From Acidobacteriota bacterium (lineage in GTDB: Bacteria; Acidobacteriota; Blastocatellia; Pyrinomonadales; Pyrinomonadaceae): 45,710 bases of DNA. Location of the stretch: NCBI GenBank assembly GCA_019242475.1, contig JAFAVK010000106.1, positions 1 through 45,710 on the forward strand. The letters are read 5' to 3'. Below are positions 24,781 to 33,552 of the stretch, piece after piece. The notes beneath the pieces were generated by a model that saw only the letters and a list, made by a program, of their open reading frames with translations, was not told where the DNA came from and did not search any database. Both the position numbers and the translations under genes were made by a program. Numbering within the stretch: the stretch's first letter is position 1; the number at the start of each line of letters is the position of its first letter.

Positions 24781-26856
24781 TTAAGGCGAAGGGGGAGGCG
24801 GCGCGTCGTCCGTGCGGCGCACTTCGACGACCTCCGCGCGGAAGGTCTTGAGCAACTGCTGGACGACCGGGTGGCTCTCGGCGCGCTCGCGCAAAAGCCG
24901 CTGCTCGCGCCGCGCCTCGTCGTCGGGCGTGAGTTGCGCTTCCTCTTCCGCCTCGCCCGGCCCCCTCAGTTTGATGTTGATGCCGACCTGTCGGCCGAGG
25001 TCTTCGCAGCAGACCTCGCGCAGGAGCTTCTGACTCTCGGCCTTCCTCAGCGTTTCATAAAGGTGCTTGCTCTCGGGCGCGAACTCGACGTGCACGTCCT
25101 CGCCTTCGACCCAGACCCGCTTCGCGCTGTCGAGCGCCACGGCGAGCAGGGGCCGGCCGCGCCCTTCGAGCCCGCGCTTGAAGCGCGACGCGTCGTCGGC
25201 CGGCCCGAAGCCCATCTCCGCCTTGCCCGGCTCCGGCGCGGGGACGAGCGAGACGGGGGCGCCGACCGCGTCCTCGCCCGCGCGCACGCCTTCGACGAAC
25301 GGGCGCGGCGCCTCGAAGAGCCCCCCGGCGGGCGCGCCGTCCGAGAGCGGGAACGGCGCTTCGGCCGCGCGTGCCGCGGCGCCCTCCGCGAAGGAGGCCG
25401 CCCCGCCGGACTGCGCGGGCGGCGGCACGAGCTTCAGGTTCGGGGCAGACGTTGACTGCGCGCGACCGTTCGCCTGCGGCGCGGCGGGCGCGGCAGGAGG
25501 AGTGGGAGGCTCCGCTTCAACGCTCTTTGCAATTAGTCTTTCGGGTTCGGCCGCGGCGCTCACCTCCGGCGCCGAGAAGGACGCGGCCCCGCCGCCCCCG
25601 GCCGCGCCGCGCCGCGGCGGCGTCGAAGAGGAAGGCGGCGCGGAAGGCGTGGGCGGCGAACCCATCCCGCCCGCGGGCGCGTGCCCCGTGCGCAGGGCCT
25701 CTTCCAGGGCGTTCAGCCGTTCGACGAGGCGGCCGAGCGGCGCGAGCCGCCGCATCTCGACGAGCTTCACCAAACCCACTTCCAACTGGTAGCGCGGGTG
25801 CGCGCCCGAACTCAGACGCGCCTCCGTGTCGGTCAGGCTGTGGAAGAAGCGGACGAGGTCTGACTCGGAGAAGTCGCGCACCTCTTCTTGCAGGGCGCGC
25901 CGCTCCGACTCGGTCGCGTCGGCGAGCGCCGAGTCGCCCGCGACTTTGAAGACGAGCAGGTCGCGCAGGTGCGCGAGCAGGTCGCGGCAGAAGTTGCGCA
26001 GCTCGTGGCCGCGCGCCGAAAGCTCCTCGACCACGGCCAGCGCGTCCGCCGGCTTCTCTTCGGCCACCGCGCGCATCACGCGCGCGAGCATCTCCGTGCC
26101 GGCGATGCCGAGCGCGGCCTCCACGTCCGACGCCTCGATCTTCCCCTCGCTGAAACTGATGACCTGGTCGAAGGCAGACTGCGCGTCGCGCATCGAGCCC
26201 TCGCCGGCGCGCGCCACCTCGCGCAAAGCCTCGTCCGAGACCTTGATCTTCTCGGCGTCGGCGATGAGCCGCAGGCGCTCGGCGATCTTCGCGGCCGAGA
26301 TGGTGCGGAACTCAAACTGCTGGCTGCGCGAGAGGATCGTCTCGGGCACCTTGTGCGGGTGCGTCGTCGCCATGATGAAGAGGACGCGGGAGGGCGGCTC
26401 CTCCAAAGTCTTCAGCAGGGCGTTGAAGGCCGGCGTCGAGAGCATGTGAACTTCGTCGATGATGAAGACCTTGTAGCGGTCGCGCGCGGGGCGGATGCCG
26501 ACCGTGTTGATGATGGCCTCGCGGACGTTATCGACGCCCGTGTTAGAAGCGGCATCAATCTCAAGCACGTCAATCGAACGGCCCTCGGCAATCTCTCGAC
26601 AAGAAGGACAAGCATCCTCATCCGTCGTGCGGCAGGGCGTCGGCGTCGGGCGGTCTGACTTGTGGCAGTTGACGGCCTTGGCGAGCAGGCGCGCCGTCGT
26701 CGTCTTCCCCACCCCGCGCGCGCCCGAGAAGAGGTAGGCGTGGTGTAAACGCTCGTGCTCGACGGCGTTCTTGAGTGTGCGCGTGATGTGCTCCTGCCCC
26801 GTGACCTCCTCGAAGGTCTGCGGGCGCCACTTGCGTGCGATGACTTGGTAGGACAT
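24781..26856 (-). CDS. dnaX: DNA polymerase III subunit gamma/tau
   Basis: 691 residues, clamp-loader ATPase of the replicative polymerase. Walker A GARGVGKTTTA lies at residues 45-55. The four zinc-binding Cys are at 64, 75, 83 and 86 (ACPSC). Walker B is IIDEVHML (~129) and the sensor arginine region LSRSQQFEFR follows. The third domain ends near residue 370. A long Pro/Ala-rich linker follows (~390-560), then a C-terminal tau-like domain (~580-680). Start MSYQVIARKWRPQTFEEV is standard. No Shine-Dalgarno is apparent upstream. The signal recognition particle RNA gene lies upstream on the same strand, as in Bacillus (ffs-dnaX order), but the usual ybaB and recR do not follow. Confidence 0.96.
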   Translation of the reverse strand: MSYQVIARKWRPQTFEEVTGQEHITRTLKNAVEHERLHHAYLFSGARGVGKTTTARLLAKAVNCHKSDRPTPTPCRTTDEDACPSCREIAEGRSIDVLEIDAASNTGVDNVREAIINTVGIRPARDRYKVFIIDEVHMLSTPAFNALLKTLEEPPSRVLFIMATTHPHKVPETILSRSQQFEFRTISAAKIAERLRLIADAEKIKVSDEALREVARAGEGSMRDAQSAFDQVISFSEGKIEASDVEAALGIAGTEMLARVMRAVAEEKPADALAVVEELSARGHELRNFCRDLLAHLRDLLVFKVAGDSALADATESERRALQEEVRDFSESDLVRFFHSLTDTEARLSSGAHPRYQLEVGLVKLVEMRRLAPLGRLVERLNALEEALRTGHAPAGGMGSPPTPSAPPSSSTPPRRGAAGGGGAASFSAPEVSAAAEPERLIAKSVEAEPPTPPAAPAAPQANGRAQSTSAPNLKLVPPPAQSGGAASFAEGAAARAAEAPFPLSDGAPAGGLFEAPRPFVEGVRAGEDAVGAPVSLVPAPEPGKAEMGFGPADDASRFKRGLEGRGRPLLAVALDSAKRVWVEGEDVHVEFAPESKHLYETLRKAESQKLLREVCCEDLGRQVGINIKLRGPGEAEEEAQLTPDDEARREQRLLRERAESHPVVQQLLKTFRAEVVEVRRTDDAPPPPSP

Positions 26857-26937
26857 TTGGAAGCGGTCGGCAGTCGGCGTTCAGCTTTTCGCCTTCACGT
26901 GGTCGGGCCGTTTGAGCTGTGTCTTCATTACAAAACA

Positions 26938-27037
26938 GAAAGAGTTGCCGCGGGCGGCTTTTCGGACTGCGCGGCGTCGTCGGATTGTGCTCCAACGCGG
27001 CGCGGTTCGGCAAGCCCGACCTCGCGGCAACTCTCTC
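26938..27037 (-). ncRNA. 100-nt near-continuous hairpin between SRP RNA and dnaX
   Basis: The outer arms 26938-26952 and 27023-27037 match at 14 of 15 positions (GAGTTGCCGCG core). The inside continues as an imperfect helix (CGGAAC-, CGCGC- and GTTGG/CCGAC-type pairings) to an apical loop AGCACAAT read on the minus strand. On that strand it starts 12 bases after the SRP RNA and is followed by CTTTCTGTTTTG. It may be an unusually long terminator for the SRP RNA, an RNA processing signal, or a separate small RNA. The strand is inferred from its neighbours. Confidence 0.5.
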
Positions 27038-27048
27038 AGGATAAGGCC

Positions 27049-27143
27049 AGGCTCCGGACCGACCCGCAACACACGCCGCCGCCACTACCGTTGCTCCGTT
27101 CCCGGCCTGGCGGGGTTCGCGGGGCAAGCGTTGTGCGGAGCCC
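27049..27143 (-). ncRNA. ffs: Signal recognition particle RNA (4.5S type)
   Basis: The minus strand has the conserved apical motif CAGGCCGGGAACGGAGCAA (within 27091-27110), which aligns with the E. coli CAGGTCCGGAAGGAAGCAG. The two base changes in the short stem below the GGAA tetraloop are compensatory (C-G to G-C and U-A to C-G), strong support for the structure. The ends pair (GGGCTCCG 27143-27136 with CGGAGCCT 27056-27049), giving a ~95-nt hairpin without an Alu domain. It binds Ffh and helps target membrane and secreted proteins. The ends are approximate. Confidence 0.92.
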
Positions 27144-27278
27144 GAAGCCTGTCAAGGAAGCTGTCGGCCGTTAGCTCTTGGCTTTTAGCCTTCAGCTTTC
27201 GATTTAGACTTTAACCCGCGGCGGGCGCGTTGGCAAACGCGCCGGGCGGGAGGTTTCGCGGCTCAACGTCCCACCTCT

Positions 27279-27782
27279 TTACGTGCCGTTGAAGCCCGTG
27301 CTCAGGCGGCGGAGGTTGGCGCCGGGGTACTTGCCCGCGGCCTTCACCTTCTCGAGCATTGCCCGGCCCGCGGCGGGCGTGCCCCCCGCGTAGACGGCCA
27401 TGAACTGCACGCCCTCGGCGACGCCGAGGTAGAAGAGGTCGCCCGCCTCCGTGCAGCGCGAGGCGAAGACCTTGTTGCGCGGGAAGAGCGCCTGCGCCGC
27501 CTCGCGCTCCGCCTCGGGGACGAAGACGTTGCAGTCGGCGCCCTTCGACTCGTCGCGGATGCTCTTGAGGATGACGGCGTAGAACTTGCCCGTCTCCCAG
27601 ATGGCCCCGTTGGCCGGCACCACGAAAGGCAGTTGGTAGGGCTGGAACTCGACGCTCGTCCGGCAGCGCACGGCCGGGTCTCCGCAGACGGCCGCGAGGC
27701 GCGCCGCCTTCCGGCGCTGCGCGGAGGCGCCCGGGGCGAGCAGCGCGAAGATGACGAGGCACAAGGGTACGGCTTTACGCAC
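27279..27782 (-). CDS. Small secreted protein, SPOR-like character
   Basis: 167 residues from a GTG start with GGAG upstream. A signal peptide covers residues 1-22 (MRKAVPLCLVIFALLAPGASAQ). The mature part has four Cys (33, 40, 84, 110), probably as disulphides, and alternates strands and helices. The C-terminal part (GVQFMAVYAGGTPAAGRAML then EKVKAAGKYPGANLRR) is reminiscent of SPOR-type peptidoglycan-binding repeats, but this is a weak resemblance. It lies between the SRP RNA and tRNA-Ser, all on the minus strand. No function is assigned. Confidence 0.7.
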   Translation of the reverse strand: MRKAVPLCLVIFALLAPGASAQRRKAARLAAVCGDPAVRCRTSVEFQPYQLPFVVPANGAIWETGKFYAVILKSIRDESKGADCNVFVPEAEREAAQALFPRNKVFASRCTEAGDLFYLGVAEGVQFMAVYAGGTPAAGRAMLEKVKAAGKYPGANLRRLSTGFNGT

Positions 27783-27858
27783 GGGCGCTACGTCTCCTTA
27801 AAGTACGGCGGCCGTCGAGTTGAACTCTCGACGGCCGCCGGTTCCTCACGCAAAAGTT

Positions 27859-27951
<93 letters not shown>

Positions 27952-27956
27952 GGCAA

Positions 27957-28023
27957 GTGAGCAGTGAGCGGTAAGCAGTGAGCAGTTGTTTCGACCGCTC
28001 ACTGCTTACTGCTCACTGCTCAC
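27957..28023. repeat. Palindrome of AGTGAGC-type words in the tRNA leader
   Basis: The arms 27957-27986 and 27994-28023 match at 28 of 30 positions, with a seven-base loop TGTTTCG. The words are GTGAGCA, GTGAGCG and GTAAGCA. It lies between the likely tRNA-Ser promoter and the mature tRNA, so it would be transcribed in the precursor. Confidence 0.87.
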
Positions 28024-28027
28024 CCGA

Positions 28028-28057
28028 AATATAGCCCATCCCGGCGACTCCTGTCAC
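28028..28057 (-). promoter_or_regulatory. Promoter for tRNA-Ser
   Basis: On the minus strand, GTGACA (28057-28052) and TATATT (28033-28028) are separated by 18 bases. Transcription would begin just before the palindrome at 28023-27957. The call is from pattern only. Confidence 0.45.
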
Positions 28058-28119
28058 GCGAGCGCGCCGGAGCCTCACGGAACGCCTTCGAGTCCGGCCG
28101 CACGTTTATCTACTGCCCT

Positions 28120-30651
28120 CTAATAGTCGTCAAACGGGGTGGTGAAACGGCCTTTGTGGTCGCGTATGAACGCGACCATCTCGGCGACCGCGCGGTCGCG
28201 CTCGGCTTCAGTCCAGTAGACCTGGAAGGGCGGCGCGCCGTTCAGGCGCACGAGGCGCGCGGCGTACGCGTCGCAGGCGCGCACGCTCATGGATTCTAAC
28301 GTGTGCGCGGCGCGCGGGTCTTCGGCGGGGACTTGAAAAGTGGCCGACGAACTGTTGTTCGACCCGGCCAGGACGGCCGTGTACGTGTTCTCGACGGTCA
28401 ACTCATACCTGTCCCCGTCGCTCGTGCGGCGCGGCCGGAGGGTTCCGACGACCGTCCTGTCCGCCAGCCCTTCGAGCACACGCTCGCGGAAGCTCTGCAC
28501 GCCGAGCATGGGCGTCGCCAACAGCTCGGCCCTGTGGAAGCTCTGCCGGTCGTCTCTCTCGACGAGCGGCAGCCAGGGCGAGTTCGCGTCGCCGAACATG
28601 CTCGCGGCCGCGGCGGCGACGGCCGGCTGGCGCGCGTAACGCCACATGGGGGTGAAGAGGTGGACGACATTCTCCCCCGCCTCCGCGGGCGTGAGCGCGC
28701 CCAACCACTCCGCGTACTCGTCGAAGGCTTCTTCGTCCTCGACCTCGAAGCGCTTGAGGTAGAGATCAACCAACATGCCGCGCAGGTCGGCGCGGTCGTC
28801 GCCGTTCTTCACGTTCGCGGCGGCGTAGCGGCTTTTGACGGGGTTCTGAAACGAGCGGACGGCCTGAAGCTGCGCCCGCCCGTCCCAGGCGAGCAGGGCG
28901 AGCGCGAAGTTCGTGGCGGCGCTCAGACTCTCGTAGGGCGGCCCCTCGCCCTTACGCCCCGCGAGTTCAAGCATCCGCCGCGCGAGGAGCTGCGACACCG
29001 TCGGGGATGTCTTGCCGCGCAGGGGCTCGCCGCGCAACGTGAGGTTCTTCGCGGCGCGCTCGGCGGGCGCGGGCGCGTTGTTGAAGGCCGAAGGGGGCGG
29101 CGTCCCTCCGTAATCGTTCGCGGAGACGATGTTCGCCGCCGCCTGTGTCCAGGCCTCGGTGCCGGCCGCGTCGTCTTCGAGGATGGAGTACCAGCGCTCC
29201 TCATTCGTCCCGCGGCCGTACTTTCCGAGGTAGGCGCGGATGCGCGCGGCGAACTGGCGCCGCCCCTCAGAGTCGGAAGGGATTTCGTATTGCGCGGGCG
29301 CGTTGAAGGCGTTGGTCTTGAGGATGCGCGTCAGCGCCGTGTAGGCCGTCTCGGCGACCGTGATGAGGTGACGGTCGGGGAAGAAGTCGCGGCCGAAACT
29401 GACCGAGCGTGTGAGGCGCGCGTCCGATTCGAGCGCGCGCAGCAGCGGCTCGACCGCCTCGTCGCCCCGCGCGACGAGCGCACGCACGCGCGGGTCGTCG
29501 CCCAGGTCAACGCCGCCGGGCTGGCCCCACTGCCGCGCCGCCACCTCTTCGAGTTCCGCGACGAGGGACGAGACGCTCTCCGTCTTCAACTTCCTGACGG
29601 CCGCGCCCGCCTCCCGCCCGCGTTCGTTCGCGCGCCGCTCCTGGTCGGCGACCAGTGTGTCGAGCGGCGCGAAGAAAGACAGGTATTGATCGGCGTATTC
29701 AGGCGTGCGCCGCTCCAGCTCCGCCCTGAGGCGTTCGCGCACGGGGACGAGAGAGCGCGCGCTGAGGAGCGCCAGCCGGTCGTCGCCGCGCATGTGCGCG
29801 CAGACGGCGCGGTCGAAGAGCACGTAGGCCCACTCGGTCGCGAGCAACGGGTAAGGGTCTACGTCGAGGCGCGGCGAGTCGTTCTCCGTGCCGACGACGT
29901 AAGCCGCCCAGAACTGCTCGGCCAGTCCCGCCTCGCCGAGCCGAAGCAGCATGGACGCTTTCAGCGGCAGCATCGACTGGTGCGAGGCGGAGGAAGAGTC
30001 GGGCGTGGCGTGTTGGAAGCGTATGAAGGGGAAGCTGCGGCGCCCCTCCGCCCACTTGGCCCGCAGCTCTTCGTCCGCCTTAACCAGCTCATTGATGTCG
30101 CGCCGCAGGTCGGCCGGCCCGCCGACGGAGACGACCGGCGTGACGAGCCCGCCCCAGGAGACTGCGAAGCGACGCGACGCGCCGGCCGGCGCGGGCAGAA
30201 CCCACGCGTGCGTCTTCCACTTCCCCGCGCCGCCCCAAACGCTGCCGACGACGATCTCGACCTCGCGGTACTCCCCTCCGCGCGGGTCGGCCATCCCCTG
30301 CTCGAAGAGGGCACGCGTGGTCGTCAAGAGCGACTCGGGCAGCTTCGTCTGCGGCGGCGTCCAGGGCTCGCGCTGTCGCGGCGGCTCGGGCAGGCTGGTT
30401 CCCTCGAACTTGGGCGGCGGCGGCTCCTCCCGCGTTTGCGCGAGGCAAAGGCCCGGCGCGGCCAGCAGGCAGAGGATAGCGTCAGAACCACCCGCGGTAG
30501 CGGGTGGCCCTTTGCAAATCGGCTGTGCCGTGTCGCAAAGGAGGATACCCGGAGCATAATTTTCCTCCCGCTCAACGTCCGCCCCGAGCGCCCTGAACGG
30601 CGACGCGAAATTGATAACTGCCGGAGCCGACTTCGTAGACGACGCGGCCAC
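28120..30651 (-). CDS. Large secreted protein of unknown function, start possibly disrupted
   Basis: The open frame gives up to 843 residues. I recognise no domain; it is rich in short helices and Arg/Glu, with no obvious catalytic motif. A signal-peptide core (AILCLLAAPGLCLAQ) lies about 55 residues into the frame, which is too far for a normal start. The best start signal, GGGAGGAAAATT-ATG at 30557, is in a different frame (ending at 30324). Between it and the signal core lies a REP-like element (30481-30541) that adds PPATAGGSD to the frame. The simplest reading is that the element inserted just after the start codon and shifted the frame, leaving a gene that is weakly expressed, started elsewhere, or dead. 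The only in-frame ATG before the signal core (30651) overlaps the rhamnosidase gene by 80 bases. The rest of the frame is intact. Confidence 0.6.
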   Translation of the reverse strand: MAASSTKSAPAVINFASPFRALGADVEREENYAPGILLCDTAQPICKGPPATAGGSDAILCLLAAPGLCLAQTREEPPPPKFEGTSLPEPPRQREPWTPPQTKLPESLLTTTRALFEQGMADPRGGEYREVEIVVGSVWGGAGKWKTHAWVLPAPAGASRRFAVSWGGLVTPVVSVGGPADLRRDINELVKADEELRAKWAEGRRSFPFIRFQHATPDSSSASHQSMLPLKASMLLRLGEAGLAEQFWAAYVVGTENDSPRLDVDPYPLLATEWAYVLFDRAVCAHMRGDDRLALLSARSLVPVRERLRAELERRTPEYADQYLSFFAPLDTLVADQERRANERGREAGAAVRKLKTESVSSLVAELEEVAARQWGQPGGVDLGDDPRVRALVARGDEAVEPLLRALESDARLTRSVSFGRDFFPDRHLITVAETAYTALTRILKTNAFNAPAQYEIPSDSEGRRQFAARIRAYLGKYGRGTNEERWYSILEDDAAGTEAWTQAAANIVSANDYGGTPPPSAFNNAPAPAERAAKNLTLRGEPLRGKTSPTVSQLLARRMLELAGRKGEGPPYESLSAATNFALALLAWDGRAQLQAVRSFQNPVKSRYAAANVKNGDDRADLRGMLVDLYLKRFEVEDEEAFDEYAEWLGALTPAEAGENVVHLFTPMWRYARQPAVAAAAASMFGDANSPWLPLVERDDRQSFHRAELLATPMLGVQSFRERVLEGLADRTVVGTLRPRRTSDGDRYELTVENTYTAVLAGSNNSSSATFQVPAEDPRAAHTLESMSVRACDAYAARLVRLNGAPPFQVYWTEAERDRAVAEMVAFIRDHKGRFTTPFDDY
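30481..30541. repeat. REP-like element with two hairpins
   Basis: Begins GTCAGAACCACCCGC and forms one hairpin CCACCCGC-GGTA-GCGGGTGG (30488-30507) and a second, CCTTTGC with GCAAAGG (30509-30515 with 30535-30541). The first hairpin is shared with 42748-42781. It lies in the 5' end of the 28120-30651 gene. Confidence 0.8.
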
Positions 30652-33523
30652 CCTCGACGCCGAAGAGTTTGACGGAGTCCGCCTTCTCGGCAGGCACGGC
30701 CTTGCCCTTCCCCGTTTCGGTCACGGCCTGCGGGCTCGGCGCGGGCACGTAGACGCGCCCGGTCGCGTTCGGCGGGACGGTCACGTCAAGCTCAAGGCCC
30801 GTCGTCGTGCGCCTCCAACGCACGGCCACGCGGCCGCGGACGCTCTCGTATGACGCGGACACGTCGTCCAGACCCGCCGTCGGAATCTCCGGCTTGAACT
30901 CGATGCGTTGGAAGCCCGGCTCAAGCGGCCTGAACCCCGCGAGGTCTTCGTAGAACCATTGCACGACGGCGCCGAAGAAATGGTGGTTGCGCGAGCGCGT
31001 GTCGGCGGGCCACTGCTCGCCGAGGGACGTGAGCTTCAGCGCGTCCGTCCAGAAGCCCCAGCTCGGCTCCGTCGTTTGAGTCGCGACCGTCAACGCCACG
31101 TCAAGGTGCCCCGTCTCCGTGAGCACGGGCAGGACGTAGCGCGCCCCGAGCACTCCGACGTAGGCGTGGCCGCCGCGGTTCTTCAAGATGTCCTCCGCGA
31201 GACGGTTTGCGACCGCGCCCCTTTTCTCCTCCGGCACGAGCCCGAACGCGAGCGGGAAAATCTGCGCCGACTGCACGAACGGGTCGGCGTCCTTCTCACG
31301 GTAGAAGCCTTCGGGGCCGAGGAAGCGCGCGTTGAAGTCGGCGCGAATCTTCTTGAACAAATCGTCGTAGCGCCCAGCGTCTTCATTCTTCCCGAGCGCG
31401 CGCGCCGCGTCGGCCGCGATGCGCGCGAGGTGCGCGTAGTAGGCGGTTGACGTGAGCGCGTTGATCGTCGGCACGCCCTTCGGCGGCACCCAGTCGCCCA
31501 AGCCCGAAGTTAAAGTGTAGGCGAACCCGTCCCCGTCCTTGTCCGTCCAGCGCGGCACCCATTCGTCGAGGTACTTCCGCATCGCCGGGTAGGTCACTTC
31601 CAGCGCGCGCCGGTCGCCGTAGCGCATCCAGCTCTCCCACGGGATGACGAACCAGAACGCGTCCCACGCGGGCGTCGCGCCGCAGCAGTCCGCCTGCTTG
31701 AAGGTGGCGCCGACGTAGCCGTAGTTCTCGTTCGAAGGCGCGAGCAGAGAGACTTCGCCCTGTTCGGTCTGCGCGTCGAGCATGTCCTGAAACATCTTCC
31801 GGTAGAGCCGCTCCGTGTCGAAGAGCAAAGACGCCGTGCCCGCCGTCAGGCTCGCGTCACCCGTCCAGGCGTTCTTCTCGTAGACCGGCGTGTCCGTGAT
31901 GATGCCGTGCATGTTGTTCTGCACCGCCCACGCGGTATTGCCGTGGATGCGGTTGAGCGTGCCGTTGCTCGATTCAAATTGTGACGTGCGCGCCAGGCTC
32001 GTCCTGACCTGTTGAACGCGCTCGACCGTCACCCTTGCGTCTGAAGGCAAAGGCCCGCCCGCGGGGCCGCTGATTTGCACGTACTGAAAGCCCTTGTAGC
32101 TGAAGCGCGGCGTCCAGACCTCTTCGCCCTTGCCTCTGGCGACGTAGTAGTCGGTCTGCAACTGGCCGAAGACGAGGAAGTTTCCGTCGGTGCTAGCGCG
32201 GCCGTCCTGGCCGAGCTTTTCGGAGTAGAAAATCTCGACGGCCGTGCCCGCCGGCGCGTTAACTTTTACCTCCGCCCAGCCGGTCAGGTTCTGCCCCGTG
32301 TCGTAGACGAACACGCCCGGCGCGGGCTCCGTCCGCGTGCCCGGCGGCCGCACGTCCACGACTCGAATAGGTTCGTGCGTCTCTGCGCGCAAAACCCCTG
32401 CGGGCGCCTCCACGACGCGCGCCGCTTCCCACGCCGCGTCGTCGAAGCCCGGCCGATTCCATCCGTTGATTTCACGCCGCGCGTCGTAGGTCTCGCCGAG
32501 GTAGTAACTGTCGTAGCGCGTCGGCCCCGCGGTGCTGACCTTCCACGTCTCGTCGGAACTCACCAACTGCTCCGTCCCGTCGCGGTAGGTGATGTAGAGG
32601 TCGAGCCGCAGGCGCGGCCGCGCGCGCCACTCGGCCTGCTCCCAGCCCCAATCCCACGTCCGCGTCGCGTCGTCGTAATGGCCCGAGCCCAGCTCCGAGG
32701 CGAGCACGTTCTCGCCCTGCCTGAGCAGGGCCGTCACGTCCTGCGTGGTATAGAGCACCGTCCGGCTGTAGTCTGTGAAGCCCGGGTCGAGCAGACGGTC
32801 GGAGGCCGCACGGCCGTTGACCGACAGTTGGTTGTAGGCTAGCCCCGACGAGTAGACGCGCGCCCGCGCGACGGGCTTCGAGATTTGGAAAGTCTTGCGC
32901 AGCAACGGCGCGGGACGAATCTCTCGACACTCACCCTGATTGTTCTTGACGCGCGACGCCGACCAAGTGCCCTTGAGCCAGCCGACGGGCCGGCAGAGCT
33001 CGCCGGCCGCGCGAATCGAATCATCGTCGGCCAGCCCTTCGGCCTCCGTCAGCGGGACGACCTTTCGTTCCGGCCCCGCGATCCATCTGCCCCTCCATTC
33101 GTTCGCGTCGAGGAGTGCCGTCTCGAACCACTCCGGCCGCGCCCAAACGCTCGCGGTGCCGTCCGTCGCCCACGCACGCGCCGTCCAGTAATAACGCGTG
33201 CGAGACTTCAAGGCCGGGCCTGAGTACACGACCCACGGGTCGGACGACGCGACCCGCCCCGAGTCCCACACGTCCGCCCCGCCTTCTCGTGCAAGCTCCG
33301 GCTGCGACGCGACGAGGACGCGGTAGGCCGTCTGCAACAGCCCGCGCCGCGCGCCCACGAGCGCCCAGCTCAACCTCGGCGCGCGGTCGTCGATGCCGAG
33401 CGGCTCCGGCGCCGCGTCCGTCTCCAACCGCGCGAGCGTGAGACCGGATGACTGCGCCGACACCAGCCAGCCGGTTGGGTGGAGGTTGAATAAGAGCAAC
33501 AGGGAAAGAAGTAGTCTCTTCAT
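30572..33523 (-). CDS. Secreted alpha-L-rhamnosidase (GH78)
   Basis: 983 residues with a signal peptide (MKRLLLSLLLLFNLHPTGWLVSA). It removes terminal alpha-L-rhamnose from glycans or plant glycosides outside the cytoplasm. Layout matches GH78: an N-terminal beta-sandwich (RARVYSSGLAYNQLSVNGRA), a second beta domain (FVYDTGQNLTGWAEV), then the six-hairpin catalytic domain and a C-terminal beta domain. The catalytic segment DTPVYEKNAWTGDASL (Glu about 549) corresponds to the family's D-x-P-x-x-E-x-x-x-W-T-G-D motif. Open frame continues upstream to 34183 inside the next gene, but the signal peptide fixes the start at 33523. It lies 29 bases after the amidohydrolase stop, so the two are probably one transcript. 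Confidence 0.9.
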   Translation of the reverse strand: MKRLLLSLLLLFNLHPTGWLVSAQSSGLTLARLETDAAPEPLGIDDRAPRLSWALVGARRGLLQTAYRVLVASQPELAREGGADVWDSGRVASSDPWVVYSGPALKSRTRYYWTARAWATDGTASVWARPEWFETALLDANEWRGRWIAGPERKVVPLTEAEGLADDDSIRAAGELCRPVGWLKGTWSASRVKNNQGECREIRPAPLLRKTFQISKPVARARVYSSGLAYNQLSVNGRAASDRLLDPGFTDYSRTVLYTTQDVTALLRQGENVLASELGSGHYDDATRTWDWGWEQAEWRARPRLRLDLYITYRDGTEQLVSSDETWKVSTAGPTRYDSYYLGETYDARREINGWNRPGFDDAAWEAARVVEAPAGVLRAETHEPIRVVDVRPPGTRTEPAPGVFVYDTGQNLTGWAEVKVNAPAGTAVEIFYSEKLGQDGRASTDGNFLVFGQLQTDYYVARGKGEEVWTPRFSYKGFQYVQISGPAGGPLPSDARVTVERVQQVRTSLARTSQFESSNGTLNRIHGNTAWAVQNNMHGIITDTPVYEKNAWTGDASLTAGTASLLFDTERLYRKMFQDMLDAQTEQGEVSLLAPSNENYGYVGATFKQADCCGATPAWDAFWFVIPWESWMRYGDRRALEVTYPAMRKYLDEWVPRWTDKDGDGFAYTLTSGLGDWVPPKGVPTINALTSTAYYAHLARIAADAARALGKNEDAGRYDDLFKKIRADFNARFLGPEGFYREKDADPFVQSAQIFPLAFGLVPEEKRGAVANRLAEDILKNRGGHAYVGVLGARYVLPVLTETGHLDVALTVATQTTEPSWGFWTDALKLTSLGEQWPADTRSRNHHFFGAVVQWFYEDLAGFRPLEPGFQRIEFKPEIPTAGLDDVSASYESVRGRVAVRWRRTTTGLELDVTVPPNATGRVYVPAPSPQAVTETGKGKAVPAEKADSVKLFGVEGGRVVYEVGSGSYQFRVAVQGARGGR

Positions 33524-33552
33524 GATAGACAGATTAACCGGAGCCCCCGCGT

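Noticed and set aside
26938..27037. 6S RNA
   Set aside because: It is too short and lacks the large central bubble of 6S RNA.
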